From DASXZH01 sp036502005 (GTDB lineage Bacteria; Armatimonadota; Fimbriimonadia; Fimbriimonadales; Fimbriimonadaceae): a stretch of DNA of 64,000 nt. The notes below the pieces were generated by a model, which had not been told where the DNA came from, searched no databases, and saw only the letters and a list, made by a program, of their open reading frames with translations. Below, piece by piece: positions 43,066-51,927 of this stretch (the stretch's first letter is position 1; the number at the start of each line of letters is the position of its first letter). Made by a program: the position numbers and the translations under genes. The stretch lies in contig DASXZH010000003.1 of NCBI GenBank assembly GCA_036502005.1, forward strand, positions 4,808-68,807, given 5' to 3'.

Positions 43066-45138
43066 CTAGTGCTCTAGTTCGTGAGCCGCTCTTAGCTTTT
43101 CGAATTCTTTCATCAGATTCTGCTGCTCAGGATGAGGAAGATCGTCGTAGTGCGACATGCTCTGGCTGAAGCGGCCTCGGCCTTTGGTGATGGAGCGCAG
43201 GTCAAGCGCATAGCGCATCATTGTGGCCATCGGCACCTGGGCTCTTACGCGGGTCTTGCCCGGCGCAATTGGATCCATCCCTTGTAGGCGTCCACGGCGG
43301 CCGTTGAGGTCGCCGACCACGTCGCCCACCGTATCGTCAGGCACATCTACAGTGAGTTCTAGAACAGGCTCCAGGATAACAGGCTGGGCCTTTTCCGCGG
43401 CCGCTTTAAAAGCCAAGGAGCCGGCGATCTTGAAAGCCATTTCGCTGGAGTCCACATCGTGATAGCTGCCATCGTAGACCGTCGCCTTCACATCTACCAC
43501 TGGGTAACCGGCGAGGAAGCCGTGCTCCATGGTTTCTCGAATGCCTTTTTCCACCGCTGGGATGAAGTTTTTGGGAATCGAACCACCCACGACTTTGTTC
43601 TCAAACTCAAAGCCGCCGCCTTGAGTGAGGGGGGCGAGCTCTATCCAGCAGTCACCGAACTGGCCTTTGCCACCGGTCTGCCTTTTATGGCGGCCTTGTG
43701 CCTTCGCAGAGCTCTTAATGGTCTCTTTGTAGGGCACTTTGGCGTCTTCGGTGGTTACGCTCACACCAAACCGCGTCTTCAGCTTTTCAATGGTGGTATC
43801 CAAGTGGATATCCCCCATCCCTTCAATCACCTCTTGGTGAAGACTGGGATTTCGCGAATACCGCAAAGTCGGGTCTTCTTCCAAGAGCTTTTGAAGCGAA
43901 GGGCCAAGCTTATCCTCATCTGCTTTGCTGACTGGCTTAATCGCAATGCGATAAATCGGTTCTGGGAAGTTGATCGGCGTTATTTGGACTTTATCCTTGA
44001 CAGTGCTAAGAGTGTCGCCGGTGTGCGTGTCTTGCAGCTTAGCTAATGCGCACAAGTCGCCCGCGACTACCGCCGTAGCCGGCTCTTGGCCTTTGCCATG
44101 GGGATAGTACAGGTTGTGCAGACGCTCTTCTCGTTCGCGGTTTACATTCAGAACCGGCTGATCTAGCTTCATAGTGCCGCTAAAAACACGGAAGTAGTTG
44201 ATTTTGCCAACGTAGGGGTCGGCTGTCGATTTGAAGCAGAAGGCTGCCAGGGGGCCATCGGCGTCGGCTTTAAACTCCTTGTCGCCGATGACCTTGGGAA
44301 CATCCTTCGGAGAAGGAAGCTCGCCGACAATTCGATCCAATAGGGTGGCAACGCCAATGCCGCTATGAGCGGACCCGAGCAACACAGGCACCACGCGCCC
44401 ATTTTCTGTGCCAACAAGGAGCCCATGTTCGATTTCGAGGGGGTTTAGCTGCTCGCCGTCCAGATATTTTAGAGCAAGTTCATCGTCGCCTTCGGCGGCG
44501 GCGTCCATCATCTTGTCTCTTCTTTCCGCCGCTTCTTCGGCGTAGCCGGTGGGGACTTCGTCGATTTCTTCGCCGCGGTCCTTGCCCTTATAAACCTTCA
44601 TGTTGAGGAGGTCAAGCACACCACTGAAGGCGGCCTGGTGGCCTATCGGAATCTGAACACCGACGATCTTGCGGCCGTAACGCGTGTGCAATGTATTCAT
44701 CAAGCCGTCAAAATCGGCGTTGTCGCGCTCGAGCTTGTTAACAAAAATGCACTTGGCAAGACCGTGCTCTTCGGCAACTTCCCAGGCCAGTTCAAAACCT
44801 ACATCGAGATCGGCCTTTGCCTCACACACGATGATCATCGACTCGACCACGCGCGCTATTGCGTGAAGATCGCCGATAAAGTCGGGGTAACCGGGCACAT
44901 CGATCAAATTGATCTTGTGGCCGTGCCATTCGATGGGCAAAATAGACGCGCTTACGCTAATCTTTCGCCGAATTTCCAAGGGATCGTAGTCGCTTTGCGA
45001 GTTGCCGGCATCGATCGATCCAAGCCTCTCAGTCGCCCCTGCCGTGAAAAGCAAATGCTCAACAAGCATGCTTTTCCCGGATCCCCCATGGCCAACAATT
45101 GCTACGTTGCGAATTTTGTCTGCGGTGTACTGTTTCAA
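43066..45138 (-). CDS. EF-G2-type translation GTPase
   Basis: 690 aa from TTG 45138 with GGAG nine bases upstream. G1 is VGHGGSGKSMLVE, G3 DVPGYPDFIGD, G4 NKLERDNADF, with the domain order of EF-G (II: PVLNVNREREERLH; IV: GKGQFGDCWIELAPL; V: GRRGRLQGM). Canonical EF-G has AHIDAGKT and NKMD; these changed G1 and G4 motifs mark the FusA2/EF-G2 paralogue, whose role is not settled but appears in recycling or stress. Not the main EF-G, which must be elsewhere. Confidence 0.9.
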   Translation of the reverse strand: MKQYTADKIRNVAIVGHGGSGKSMLVEHLLFTAGATERLGSIDAGNSQSDYDPLEIRRKISVSASILPIEWHGHKINLIDVPGYPDFIGDLHAIARVVESMIIVCEAKADLDVGFELAWEVAEEHGLAKCIFVNKLERDNADFDGLMNTLHTRYGRKIVGVQIPIGHQAAFSGVLDLLNMKVYKGKDRGEEIDEVPTGYAEEAAERRDKMMDAAAEGDDELALKYLDGEQLNPLEIEHGLLVGTENGRVVPVLLGSAHSGIGVATLLDRIVGELPSPKDVPKVIGDKEFKADADGPLAAFCFKSTADPYVGKINYFRVFSGTMKLDQPVLNVNREREERLHNLYYPHGKGQEPATAVVAGDLCALAKLQDTHTGDTLSTVKDKVQITPINFPEPIYRIAIKPVSKADEDKLGPSLQKLLEEDPTLRYSRNPSLHQEVIEGMGDIHLDTTIEKLKTRFGVSVTTEDAKVPYKETIKSSAKAQGRHKRQTGGKGQFGDCWIELAPLTQGGGFEFENKVVGGSIPKNFIPAVEKGIRETMEHGFLAGYPVVDVKATVYDGSYHDVDSSEMAFKIAGSLAFKAAAEKAQPVILEPVLELTVDVPDDTVGDVVGDLNGRRGRLQGMDPIAPGKTRVRAQVPMATMMRYALDLRSITKGRGRFSQSMSHYDDLPHPEQQNLMKEFEKLRAAHELEH

Positions 45139-45189
45139 ATCCGAATCTCCAAGGAATGCTTACCCTATTTTTTAACCTTGTGGTAAGAA

Positions 45190-45591
45190 TTAACCGCCCT
45201 TCAGATAGGCCCACCCCGATTCTTCTTTACGAACAACCTCCGCGACGCCTGAATCAACAGTAATCGCGCCCGGCACGAGCTGCTTTAAACTCACGTGCAT
45301 GCCCTTCATCGTGTTTCCACACGCCGCGAAAACGGCGCCTGCTCTTTGTAACGCCTTTATCCGAGAAACAAGTTTTGCGGAACTTGGTATGAGCATGCCA
45401 AGCCCGTTTCCATGGCAGACGACTTCCAATTGCAGGTTTTCAGAACCAAACGCTTTCTCCAGATTCTCCGCGTTGTTGAGAATGGTGCTATAGGCGAGTA
45501 AGCCGGCAACGTTCACTTCGATAACGACTTTGTGTTTTGCCGTTTGGATGCCCGAGAACGCCAGGATGGAGAGTAGCAGGGAAGTCTTCAT
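45190..45591 (-). CDS. DsrE-family protein
   Basis: 133 aa with a possible signal segment (LLLSILAFSGIQTA). DsrE/DsrF-like core: VCHGNGLGMLIPSSAKLVSRI and GAVFAACGNTMKGMH, with the family Cys in AACGNT. Such proteins bind or transfer sulfur, or act as small cytosolic regulators; the N-terminal hydrophobic segment suggests export. GAGGA sits directly before the ATG. Confidence 0.75.
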   Translation of the reverse strand: MKTSLLLSILAFSGIQTAKHKVVIEVNVAGLLAYSTILNNAENLEKAFGSENLQLEVVCHGNGLGMLIPSSAKLVSRIKALQRAGAVFAACGNTMKGMHVSLKQLVPGAITVDSGVAEVVRKEESGWAYLKGG

Positions 45592-45625
45592 TCCTCGTTT
45601 TAGCAGTTCTGAAAGCGAAATGGCA

Positions 45626-45631
45626 TAAACT
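45626..45631 (+). promoter_or_regulatory. -10-like TAAACT before the 45638 gene
   Basis: TAAACT ends 6 bases before GTG 45638. Confidence 0.4.
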
Positions 45632-45637
45632 TAGGCT

Positions 45638-46243
45638 GTGGTTTCAATCGTTGCATCTATATTCCTGCTAAACGGGCTCCTGCCCGCGCCTCGGCATGCG
45701 CCGAGGTGGTTCGACCTTGAGATCGCTGGATACCGCCTCTCGTTCGACGTTTCGCATGGTGATGTTGCCGTTATAGATCCCAAAACACGTTATATGCTGA
45801 TTCGAAACATAGAGTGCGATGGTGCCGATATAACCCTTCTCCTGACCAAAGACCGATACGAAGTCGACGGTATGGGGGTTGGAATTCCTGCGTTCTCAAA
45901 GGATTTAACGAACAAGGACATGCAAGCTAAGGAAAAGCCACTACCGAACCTTCAAACGGGCAAAGGCATTTCGATAGGTGATGACATTCAAGAAGTCATG
46001 TCAAAGCTTGGTGCGCCAAGCAAGAGATTCATGACGGGGAATCGTCACCAGTTTGCCAATCTCTTATATAGCTGGCTCAAAGGGAAAGGCATTGAAGCCG
46101 ATCTCTACGAAGAAACATATGTCTTTAAAGCCGACAGGCTGATAGAGATCCTTTTTACAAAAGGGCCAGATCATGGTTACTCCGACATGGCCGTTTTTGC
46201 CCCCAAAGCGAAAGATGCGGTGAAAAAACGCAAGGGCGATTAG
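45638..46243 (+). CDS. secreted protein with SmpA/BamE-like segment
   Basis: 201 aa from GTG 45638 with short signal (VSIVASIFLLNGLLPAP). ISIGDDIQEVMSKLGAPSKRF is the pattern of BamE/SmpA-type repeats (xIxxGDxxxxVxxxLGxP). The N-terminal half is beta-rich. No lipobox. Role unknown. Confidence 0.6.
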   Translation: MVSIVASIFLLNGLLPAPRHAPRWFDLEIAGYRLSFDVSHGDVAVIDPKTRYMLIRNIECDGADITLLLTKDRYEVDGMGVGIPAFSKDLTNKDMQAKEKPLPNLQTGKGISIGDDIQEVMSKLGAPSKRFMTGNRHQFANLLYSWLKGKGIEADLYEETYVFKADRLIEILFTKGPDHGYSDMAVFAPKAKDAVKKRKGD

Positions 46244-46316
46244 CTTTGCTACTCAAACTCAGCCACTAACTTGCCTCATGGCACAGCCGCGCTATGGGGC
46301 ATAATCGGCATTTACG

Positions 46317-46859
46317 TCAGTTCATCGGCGCGACTTTGCCATCGATCTTCACAACGATATTCGATGTATGGGAAGACTTCAACTTCCAGTCTGAGCCGAT
46401 AACGTGTACCCACAAATCCTCGGATTTGGCTTGCAGATCAAACAAGTGTGGTTTGCTATCGCCTAGGTTCATAGTTGCGGTCATCCTTCCCACCACCCAA
46501 GCCCTTAAAACCAGCTCTGTATAATGTTTTTCCTGATAGCTGCCCCTTTTCCATTTCATGCCTAATCTATCAAATTTGGTGACAGTCTTGGTCCACTTAA
46601 CATCGGTCAAGCGGTCTCGCTGCGCCTTAAAATCTTTAATGACGTCGTCACGGGACATCGCCTCTTTATGCCCCTCACGGGTGGCTTGAAAATCATCGGT
46701 CATCAAAGTGGAAAACCCGTCGAATTTCTTGTCCAAGAAGTCCTTTGCCATTTGATCATAGGCGGCCTTGATGCCCTTCTTAGCCTCGCCGGCTTTATCT
46801 GCCTTGGCCAAAGCTAAGGAACCTAAAACCAAAGGGAGGCAAAGCGCGTAATATTTCAT
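46317..46859 (-). CDS. secreted SnoaL/DUF4440-like protein
   Basis: 180 aa. Signal MKYYALCLPLVLGSLALAKA, then KKGIKAAYDQMAKDFLDKKFDGFSTLMTDDFQATREGHKEAMSRDDVI, the helix and Thr/Asp-rich start of a SnoaL/NTF2-like cone fold. Likely extracytoplasmic; function unknown. TAACAT ends 6 bases before the ATG on this strand. Confidence 0.6.
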   Translation of the reverse strand: MKYYALCLPLVLGSLALAKADKAGEAKKGIKAAYDQMAKDFLDKKFDGFSTLMTDDFQATREGHKEAMSRDDVIKDFKAQRDRLTDVKWTKTVTKFDRLGMKWKRGSYQEKHYTELVLRAWVVGRMTATMNLGDSKPHLFDLQAKSEDLWVHVIGSDWKLKSSHTSNIVVKIDGKVAPMN

Positions 46860-46865
46860 GCAGGG

Positions 46866-46871
46866 ATGTTA
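46866..46871 (-). promoter_or_regulatory. -10-like TAACAT before the 46859 gene
   Basis: Reverse-strand TAACAT, 6 bases before the ATG at 46859; no Shine-Dalgarno. Confidence 0.4.
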
Positions 46872-46909
46872 CCCCTCGCTCATACTGCATAAAAGGCGAA
46901 GAGAACGTT

Positions 46910-48040
46910 ATGGAATTGGCGAAAAAGCTTCTAGGACTTGGCGAGATCAAAGTGTTAGATTTGAGCCAAGCGGCAATCGCGCGAGCCATCCATCAGCCGT
47001 GGATGCACGACGGGTTTTATTACCTTCTGCCACCGGAGGGCTACACCGGGCAAGATATTCAAAAGCTGTTCGATGAGGGCCGCGATGCCGGAGAGGTGAA
47101 CTACACCTATAACGCACAGAGCTCGATGGACATGAATCATAAGCCGATCCTTCCGCTGGATCCTTATGCCAACAAATATTTCAGCAACCCGCCGCATGGA
47201 TTTCTGAAGATCCTGGCCGTGGCGCGCTCGAAGGTTGAGAAACTCAGTGCTCTACTGGATGAACTGAAGAGGCCCTTTGATCCGGAGAGCTTTCCACACT
47301 TGAAAGAGCTCGTCCTTTCCAATTTTAAAGAGCCCTCCGCCGGCCACCAAACATCGGTCGCTTTAAGGTTGATACACGAGGATTGGAAGCACCTTTCTGC
47401 TTTGGAATCCGATCTGAAAGACCACATCGCCGAGCAAAACCTGGTCCGCGAGATCTTTGTGACCAGGCATAGCGTCAAGGGCCTTCCGCCCGAAGTCACC
47501 CTCAATTCAACCGAGGCAACCACCGAAAAGGGCACTCAATTCTTGCTGGACTTGGCCGCTTACGTGAAAGAGCATCAACCAAAACTAGAAGAAATAAAGA
47601 TTCCAGTGGGAGCGGCTATAGCGGCTGAGCCCGTTCCCGAACTCAACTTTTCAGTGCCGGCTTTCGGTGGTCCAAGACCGCAAGCGGTTGCAGTTGTAGA
47701 AGACCCCAGCACGAACTACAAGCATGCCTTGGAGCACTTGGTTACCTCGCTGAAGCTGATGGAAGACTTTGCCGGCATAACGGTGACCGTGGCGGGTCTC
47801 ATGGCGCTTATCGAGATGCCGAAAAAGGGATTTATGGGACTTGCCGGGCACTTCGATAAATCCCAAGAAGGAACGCTCTACCAAGTTTGCCAAAGTGTAA
47901 AGATCATGCCGGGCTTGCACGGCGGATGGGCGGTTTTTTACCACTATGACAAGACCACCCGGGTTCTGAGCATAAAGGTTGGGCCGGAGGACATGTCAGC
48001 CCCTCCTGGCTGGCAGAACCTAACTCAGTCTTTCGTTTGA
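46910..48040 (+). CDS. soluble protein of unknown function
   Basis: 376 aa, GAAGAGA about 6 bases before the ATG. No signal or membrane segment. Mostly helical: KLSALLDELKRPFDPESFPHLKEL, TSVALRLIHEDWKHLSALESDL, and an acidic C-terminal half. No motif recognised. Preceded by a divergent secreted-protein gene and followed 53 bases later by the MDR oxidoreductase. Confidence 0.6.
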   Translation: MELAKKLLGLGEIKVLDLSQAAIARAIHQPWMHDGFYYLLPPEGYTGQDIQKLFDEGRDAGEVNYTYNAQSSMDMNHKPILPLDPYANKYFSNPPHGFLKILAVARSKVEKLSALLDELKRPFDPESFPHLKELVLSNFKEPSAGHQTSVALRLIHEDWKHLSALESDLKDHIAEQNLVREIFVTRHSVKGLPPEVTLNSTEATTEKGTQFLLDLAAYVKEHQPKLEEIKIPVGAAIAAEPVPELNFSVPAFGGPRPQAVAVVEDPSTNYKHALEHLVTSLKLMEDFAGITVTVAGLMALIEMPKKGFMGLAGHFDKSQEGTLYQVCQSVKIMPGLHGGWAVFYHYDKTTRVLSIKVGPEDMSAPPGWQNLTQSFV

Positions 48041-48093
48041 ACGCTCGCGCTATTGAAGGGCGTAGAACCAAACGTTATTAAAGGGAGACAACT

Positions 48094-49023
48094 TTGAAAG
48101 CACTTCTTTTCGATCATTTTGGCGGGCCCGAGGTTTATCATTTCGCAGATGCGCCGATGCCCGAACCCGGCGAAGGAGAAGTTCAGATCCAGCTAGATGG
48201 GGCGGGCGTAAATCCGGTGGACTGGAAAATAACGAAGGGGCTCTATCCGCCGAAAAAGGATATGAAATTCCCGGCCATTCCGCTAAGGGACTTTTCAGGA
48301 ATCGTAACGAAGCTGGGCCCGAACGTCAAAGATATCGCCATTGGCGACGGCGTGTACGGCATTACCGATAAGGGAGCGGCAGCCGAATACACAGTCGCGC
48401 CAACATCGGCATTGGCCAAGAGGCCTCCATCGATGGATGCGGCCGATGCGGCCGTGATTCCCTTGGCCGGAATGACGGCCTGGCAAGCGTTGTTTGACCA
48501 CGGCCATGTGGAGCAAGGGCAAAGAGTTCTTATCCACGCCGCCTCCGGCGGGGTTGGTACTTTCGCGATTCAGTTTGCAAAGTGGAAAGGCGCGTACGTG
48601 ATCGGCACCGCCAGCGAGGAGAACTTCCACCTTCTGCGGGAGATTGGCGCGGATGAACTTATCGATTACAAGCAGCAGCAATTTCAAGACGTTGTGAGCG
48701 ACGTGGATATGGTTCTGCACTCCATTAGCCCGGATCAACTCGATGCATCACTATCCGTTCTTAAACCTGGCGGACGACTGATCTGTATTAGTGCTCAACC
48801 CGATCAAGAAGCAGCCAAAGTGCAAGGCAAAACCGCCATGCGTTTTACGATGCAACCCAATCCGGATCAACTCCGCCAGTTTTCGGACCTTATTGAGGAC
48901 CTTAAACTAAGGCCGGTGATCGATACCGTCGTCCGATTTGACGATACAATTGAAGCCCTCAAGGAGGTTCAGGAGGGGCACGCGGTGGGGAAGATCGGGG
49001 TTAGGATTAGAGCAACACTTTAG
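48094..49023 (+). CDS. MDR-family NADP-dependent quinone-type oxidoreductase
   Basis: 309 aa from TTG 48094 with GGGAG upstream. Medium-chain dehydrogenase/reductase fold: GPEVYHFADAPMPEPGEGEV, GAGVNPVDWKI, RDFSGIVTKLGPNV, VLIHAASGGVGTFAIQFAK (NADPH Rossmann AxxGxxG) and VGKIGVRI at the end. Zinc ligands of alcohol dehydrogenase are absent, as in quinone oxidoreductases. Substrate unknown. A heptamer array follows its stop. Confidence 0.92.
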   Translation: MKALLFDHFGGPEVYHFADAPMPEPGEGEVQIQLDGAGVNPVDWKITKGLYPPKKDMKFPAIPLRDFSGIVTKLGPNVKDIAIGDGVYGITDKGAAAEYTVAPTSALAKRPPSMDAADAAVIPLAGMTAWQALFDHGHVEQGQRVLIHAASGGVGTFAIQFAKWKGAYVIGTASEENFHLLREIGADELIDYKQQQFQDVVSDVDMVLHSISPDQLDASLSVLKPGGRLICISAQPDQEAAKVQGKTAMRFTMQPNPDQLRQFSDLIEDLKLRPVIDTVVRFDDTIEALKEVQEGHAVGKIGVRIRATL

Positions 49024-49093
49024 GGTGGCTTCCAAAGCGTTTGATTCTTATGGTGTCGCTGGTCGCGACGGGCCCGCTTGCCACCCCCCAAAT

Positions 49094-49136
49094 GGATTTT
49101 TGATTTTTGAATGTCGATTCTCGATTGGGGATCCGG
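49094..49136 (+). repeat. heptamer array without visible partner
   Basis: Six units of the form NGATNNN/NGAANNN from 49094 to 49135 (GGATTTT, TGATTTT, CGATTCT, CGATTGG, GGATCCG). No inverted copy seen before the next gene. Confidence 0.75.
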
Positions 49137-49230
49137 AATTTCGTCGCTTTATCCATCGTCCGAACGACGCAGGGCGACTTTACGCCCTCACATATAGGGG
49201 GCACCGGGATGGCGATTCGCGTTCGGTTGC

Positions 49231-49695
49231 TTAATCTCCGTGAACGGGAAATACCAAGAGCGTTCGGAGTTCTTCAGGAGGACCCTGCATATTATTGTTC
49301 TCATAAAACTCGTAAATCGTGCCGCCTTCTGCAAAACGCTTCCCGCTATCCGTGAACCAATCCATGAATTTGCCCCAGCTAGCCGGTAAACCTTCGTAAG
49401 AGCCTACGTGCTCCGTAACCGCGCAAGTTTGTTCGGGGATATCGACTACTTTCACTGAAATATCGTTAACCAAGAAATAGGGATCTACGATAAAGCAGGC
49501 ATCTGATCTTAACAAATCCTTGGAAGTCACATTCGGGTCGTCGTAAAAAATAGAAAGGCCTTTCCCGGGCGTAATATCGTTAATGTCTGCCCATGCCATC
49601 AACCGCTGAAAAACGGCCCCAATGTCCCTGTAATCCCCCACATGTCGCATAGCGACAACCCTATGCGGTCCCAACTTTTTGATTTCGACTGTCAT
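49231..49695 (-). CDS. GyrI-like small-molecule-binding protein
   Basis: 154 aa from ATG 49695 (MTVEIKKLGPHRVVAMRHVG), GAGGG five bases upstream; the longer frame from 49764 overlaps the esterase. GyrI/AraC effector-binding fold: VVAMRHVGDYRDIG, CAVTEHVGSYEGLPASWGKFMDWF. Members bind small ligands or inhibit gyrase. Coupled downstream of the esterase on the same strand. Confidence 0.82.
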   Translation of the reverse strand: MTVEIKKLGPHRVVAMRHVGDYRDIGAVFQRLMAWADINDITPGKGLSIFYDDPNVTSKDLLRSDACFIVDPYFLVNDISVKVVDIPEQTCAVTEHVGSYEGLPASWGKFMDWFTDSGKRFAEGGTIYEFYENNNMQGPPEELRTLLVFPVHGD

Positions 49696-49717
49696 TTTTC
49701 CCTCAATGGCTGAGACG

Positions 49718-50734
49718 TTAGTGGAACAGTCTTTGCTGGTTATCTGTTTTTGAAGGCTTATCATAGTCTTTCCAAACGTATTCCAGAGCTTCAGGAAGTG
49801 TCTGATTTACTACTCTGCCGTCCACGTGGCCGGCATCGTGAGCAAAAACAAACTGATAGTGGTAACGCTTGCCTCTCAATATATTTGCCATACGAACGTT
49901 CGCAAGCACCCAGTTATGATAGGTGGATTCTGGATCTTTTGAGCGAAGGTCGTTTTCCCCAACTTCCATCCAGATTCGGAACGGTCTTCTTCCTGCTTGT
50001 GGGATCAAATGCTCGTGGTACTCCCAAGCCCCGTGGGGTGATACTGGGTTCAAAGGCGACTGCTGGTTTACGTATGTTCCGGAATAAGTGAGAATCTTGC
50101 GATAGAGATCGGGGTGAAACCAGGCCATGGAAAAAGCGGCTGCCCCTCCGGAACTTCCGCCCATGGTCATCCTTCCGTTGGGGTTCTTTGTGAAAACGAT
50201 GTTGTAGTCCTTTGCAACTTTGGGCAGAACTTCTTCTTCAATGAATTCTGCGTAGCGGCCGGAAACGGTGTCGTATTCCAGTCCCCGCTCACTCCCTTGG
50301 GCGTCGCCGCCACCTGAATCGAGCATGACGGCAACGATCGGCGGAAGTTTGTGATCGTTGATCATGTTGTCCAGAATCGTCGGCAGAATGTTTTTGCCCA
50401 TGCTGTCCTGCGAAACGATGAGTCGGGCGGGGCTTCCCGGCTTGTATTGGCTGGGTACGTACACGGTCACGTTTCGGTGATAGGGAACAGTTCCCGGCTG
50501 CGTCTTGCTGATCCCTGGATAGATATGGCTATCGGCGGAGTCCATGGTGAAGTGATACACCTGACCCTTTGGAACCCCATCTCTTGGGGTCAGCTCCGGC
50601 GCGTTAGCGTAGGGGGGGGCGATCTGATAGTTGCCATCGGCCAAGTCGGCACCAAGCGGCTTATAGCTGGAAATATCGAAAGTTGGCGCTTGGATGATTG
50701 TGCCTAGCAGGGCAAGGATTGAAAGTGGATGCAT
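49718..50734 (-). CDS. secreted esterase, enterochelin-esterase/DUF3327-like
   Basis: 338 aa with signal (MHPLSILALLGTIIQ). Alpha/beta hydrolase features: nucleophile elbow GGSSGGAAAF (Ser), and HDAGHVDGR (catalytic His). The N-terminal part has NVTVYVPSQYKPG, the enterochelin-esterase-D-like start. A secreted esterase acting on sugar or siderophore esters is likely; substrate unknown. TATTCT lies 8 bases before the ATG. Confidence 0.82.
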   Translation of the reverse strand: MHPLSILALLGTIIQAPTFDISSYKPLGADLADGNYQIAPPYANAPELTPRDGVPKGQVYHFTMDSADSHIYPGISKTQPGTVPYHRNVTVYVPSQYKPGSPARLIVSQDSMGKNILPTILDNMINDHKLPPIVAVMLDSGGGDAQGSERGLEYDTVSGRYAEFIEEEVLPKVAKDYNIVFTKNPNGRMTMGGSSGGAAAFSMAWFHPDLYRKILTYSGTYVNQQSPLNPVSPHGAWEYHEHLIPQAGRRPFRIWMEVGENDLRSKDPESTYHNWVLANVRMANILRGKRYHYQFVFAHDAGHVDGRVVNQTLPEALEYVWKDYDKPSKTDNQQRLFH

Positions 50735-50742
50735 CTTGGTTA

Positions 50743-50748
50743 AGAATA
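50743..50748 (-). promoter_or_regulatory. -10-like TATTCT before the esterase
   Basis: Reverse-strand TATTCT, 8 bases before ATG 50734. Confidence 0.35.
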
Positions 50749-50770
50749 GCCCACCAAGCGCTCTAACTAG

Positions 50771-51670
50771 CTACCCTTTGAACTTCTTCGGCACACGCAC
50801 TTTAAGCGCGGCGTGCTCGATGTGAAAATCGAGGGGTGTCTTAAAGGCGAGTTCGCCATCCATAACGACCGTCTGGTTTGGAATCGTGCTAATCTTGCCA
50901 CCCTTCGTGTCTTCGCTGTGTACAGTTTTAAGCACGCCCTGAAGCCCCGAAGGTAGAAGAAGTGCGTACTTGAGCAGATTTACCTTGGATCCTGCTTCAA
51001 CGGCATACAAGAGGAGTTTGCCGCTGGTGATGCTGGCTGTCGGTGAAAGAGGCAAGGGGCCCGCGTGATAACGGCCATTGCCGATGACAACTTCCACCGC
51101 ATCAATTTCGGTAACACCGTTTTCCGTTTCGATCTTTGATCGAAAGGGCTTCATTTCTTTAAGAGCGCGGCCCAAGGCGATAGCGTATACAAACCGCCCA
51201 AATCTGCGCTTTAGAGGCACTGTGAGGGTCTTCGCAACCGTAGCCGTAATCCCGATCGTGACGACGTTCACGAACAACTTGCCGTTGCAAACCCCGACGT
51301 CTACTTCCGTGTCCTCGCCGTCCACGATGGCGTCTATTGCTGCATCGAGGTCCGTCGCGATGCCGAGATCGCGCGCGAAAGCATTGCCAGTGCCGAGTGG
51401 CAAAACCCCCATTCTGGTTTTTGTGTTGGCAAACACGTTGGCTGCGGCACTAAGGGTGCCGTCGCCGCCGCCAATGATGACGAGCTTGTTCTTGCCTATC
51501 TCTTCTTGAGCGCGGTTGATAAGATCCCCCGCCCTGCTATAGCCTTTTGCGAACTTTAGGTCGACGCCTTTTTCTTTAAGCTTCGTTTCGGCCTGCTCTA
51601 GCCACTCCTGCCCTTTAAGGGACTTGGTATTTATGAGGAGGACGGCCTCGCAGTCAGTGGGGTCTGGCAC
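50771..51670 (-). CDS. diacylglycerol/lipid kinase family protein
   Basis: 299 aa from GTG 51670 (AGAGAGATGA just upstream). LVIIGGGDGTLSAAANVFAN is the kinase GGDGT motif; LPLGTGNAFARDLGIATDL follows, then DVGVCNGKLFVNVVTIGI and the C-terminal beta domain. Members phosphorylate diacylglycerol or related lipids (YegS/BmrU type). Cytosolic. Upstream of a heptamer array. Confidence 0.92.
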   Translation of the reverse strand: MPDPTDCEAVLLINTKSLKGQEWLEQAETKLKEKGVDLKFAKGYSRAGDLINRAQEEIGKNKLVIIGGGDGTLSAAANVFANTKTRMGVLPLGTGNAFARDLGIATDLDAAIDAIVDGEDTEVDVGVCNGKLFVNVVTIGITATVAKTLTVPLKRRFGRFVYAIALGRALKEMKPFRSKIETENGVTEIDAVEVVIGNGRYHAGPLPLSPTASITSGKLLLYAVEAGSKVNLLKYALLLPSGLQGVLKTVHSEDTKGGKISTIPNQTVVMDGELAFKTPLDFHIEHAALKVRVPKKFKG

Positions 51671-51715
51671 TCATCTCTCTACGAACAGAATCATGCATGT
51701 GCTTCATTGGGGAAG

Positions 51716-51927
51716 ATGGAACTTAGAATGTAGAACTTGGAAAGAAGTAAACGGCAAACGGTAAACGGCCGGAAAAAGCATTTTCAGTAAATGGTACAAG
51801 GCTCGAAGGGGCTTAATCTTTATGCGCGTTAGTTTTTCGTCAACGGGACGGGTTTCCTCCCGGCCCTGCGCTACTCCCGCTCCGGCTGTTTACTGTTTAC
51901 CGGTATCCGTTTACTTCTTACTGACCC
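51716..51927. repeat. paired heptamer arrays reaching into the epimerase stop
   Basis: Left 51716-51771: eight units in one phase, from GTAGAAC-type words to ACGGTAA. Right 51886-51927: CTGTTTA, CCGTTTA, CTTCTTA, the inverse words; the TAA stop of the epimerase (51911-51913) and its last Lys codons fall inside this array. Confidence 0.85.
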
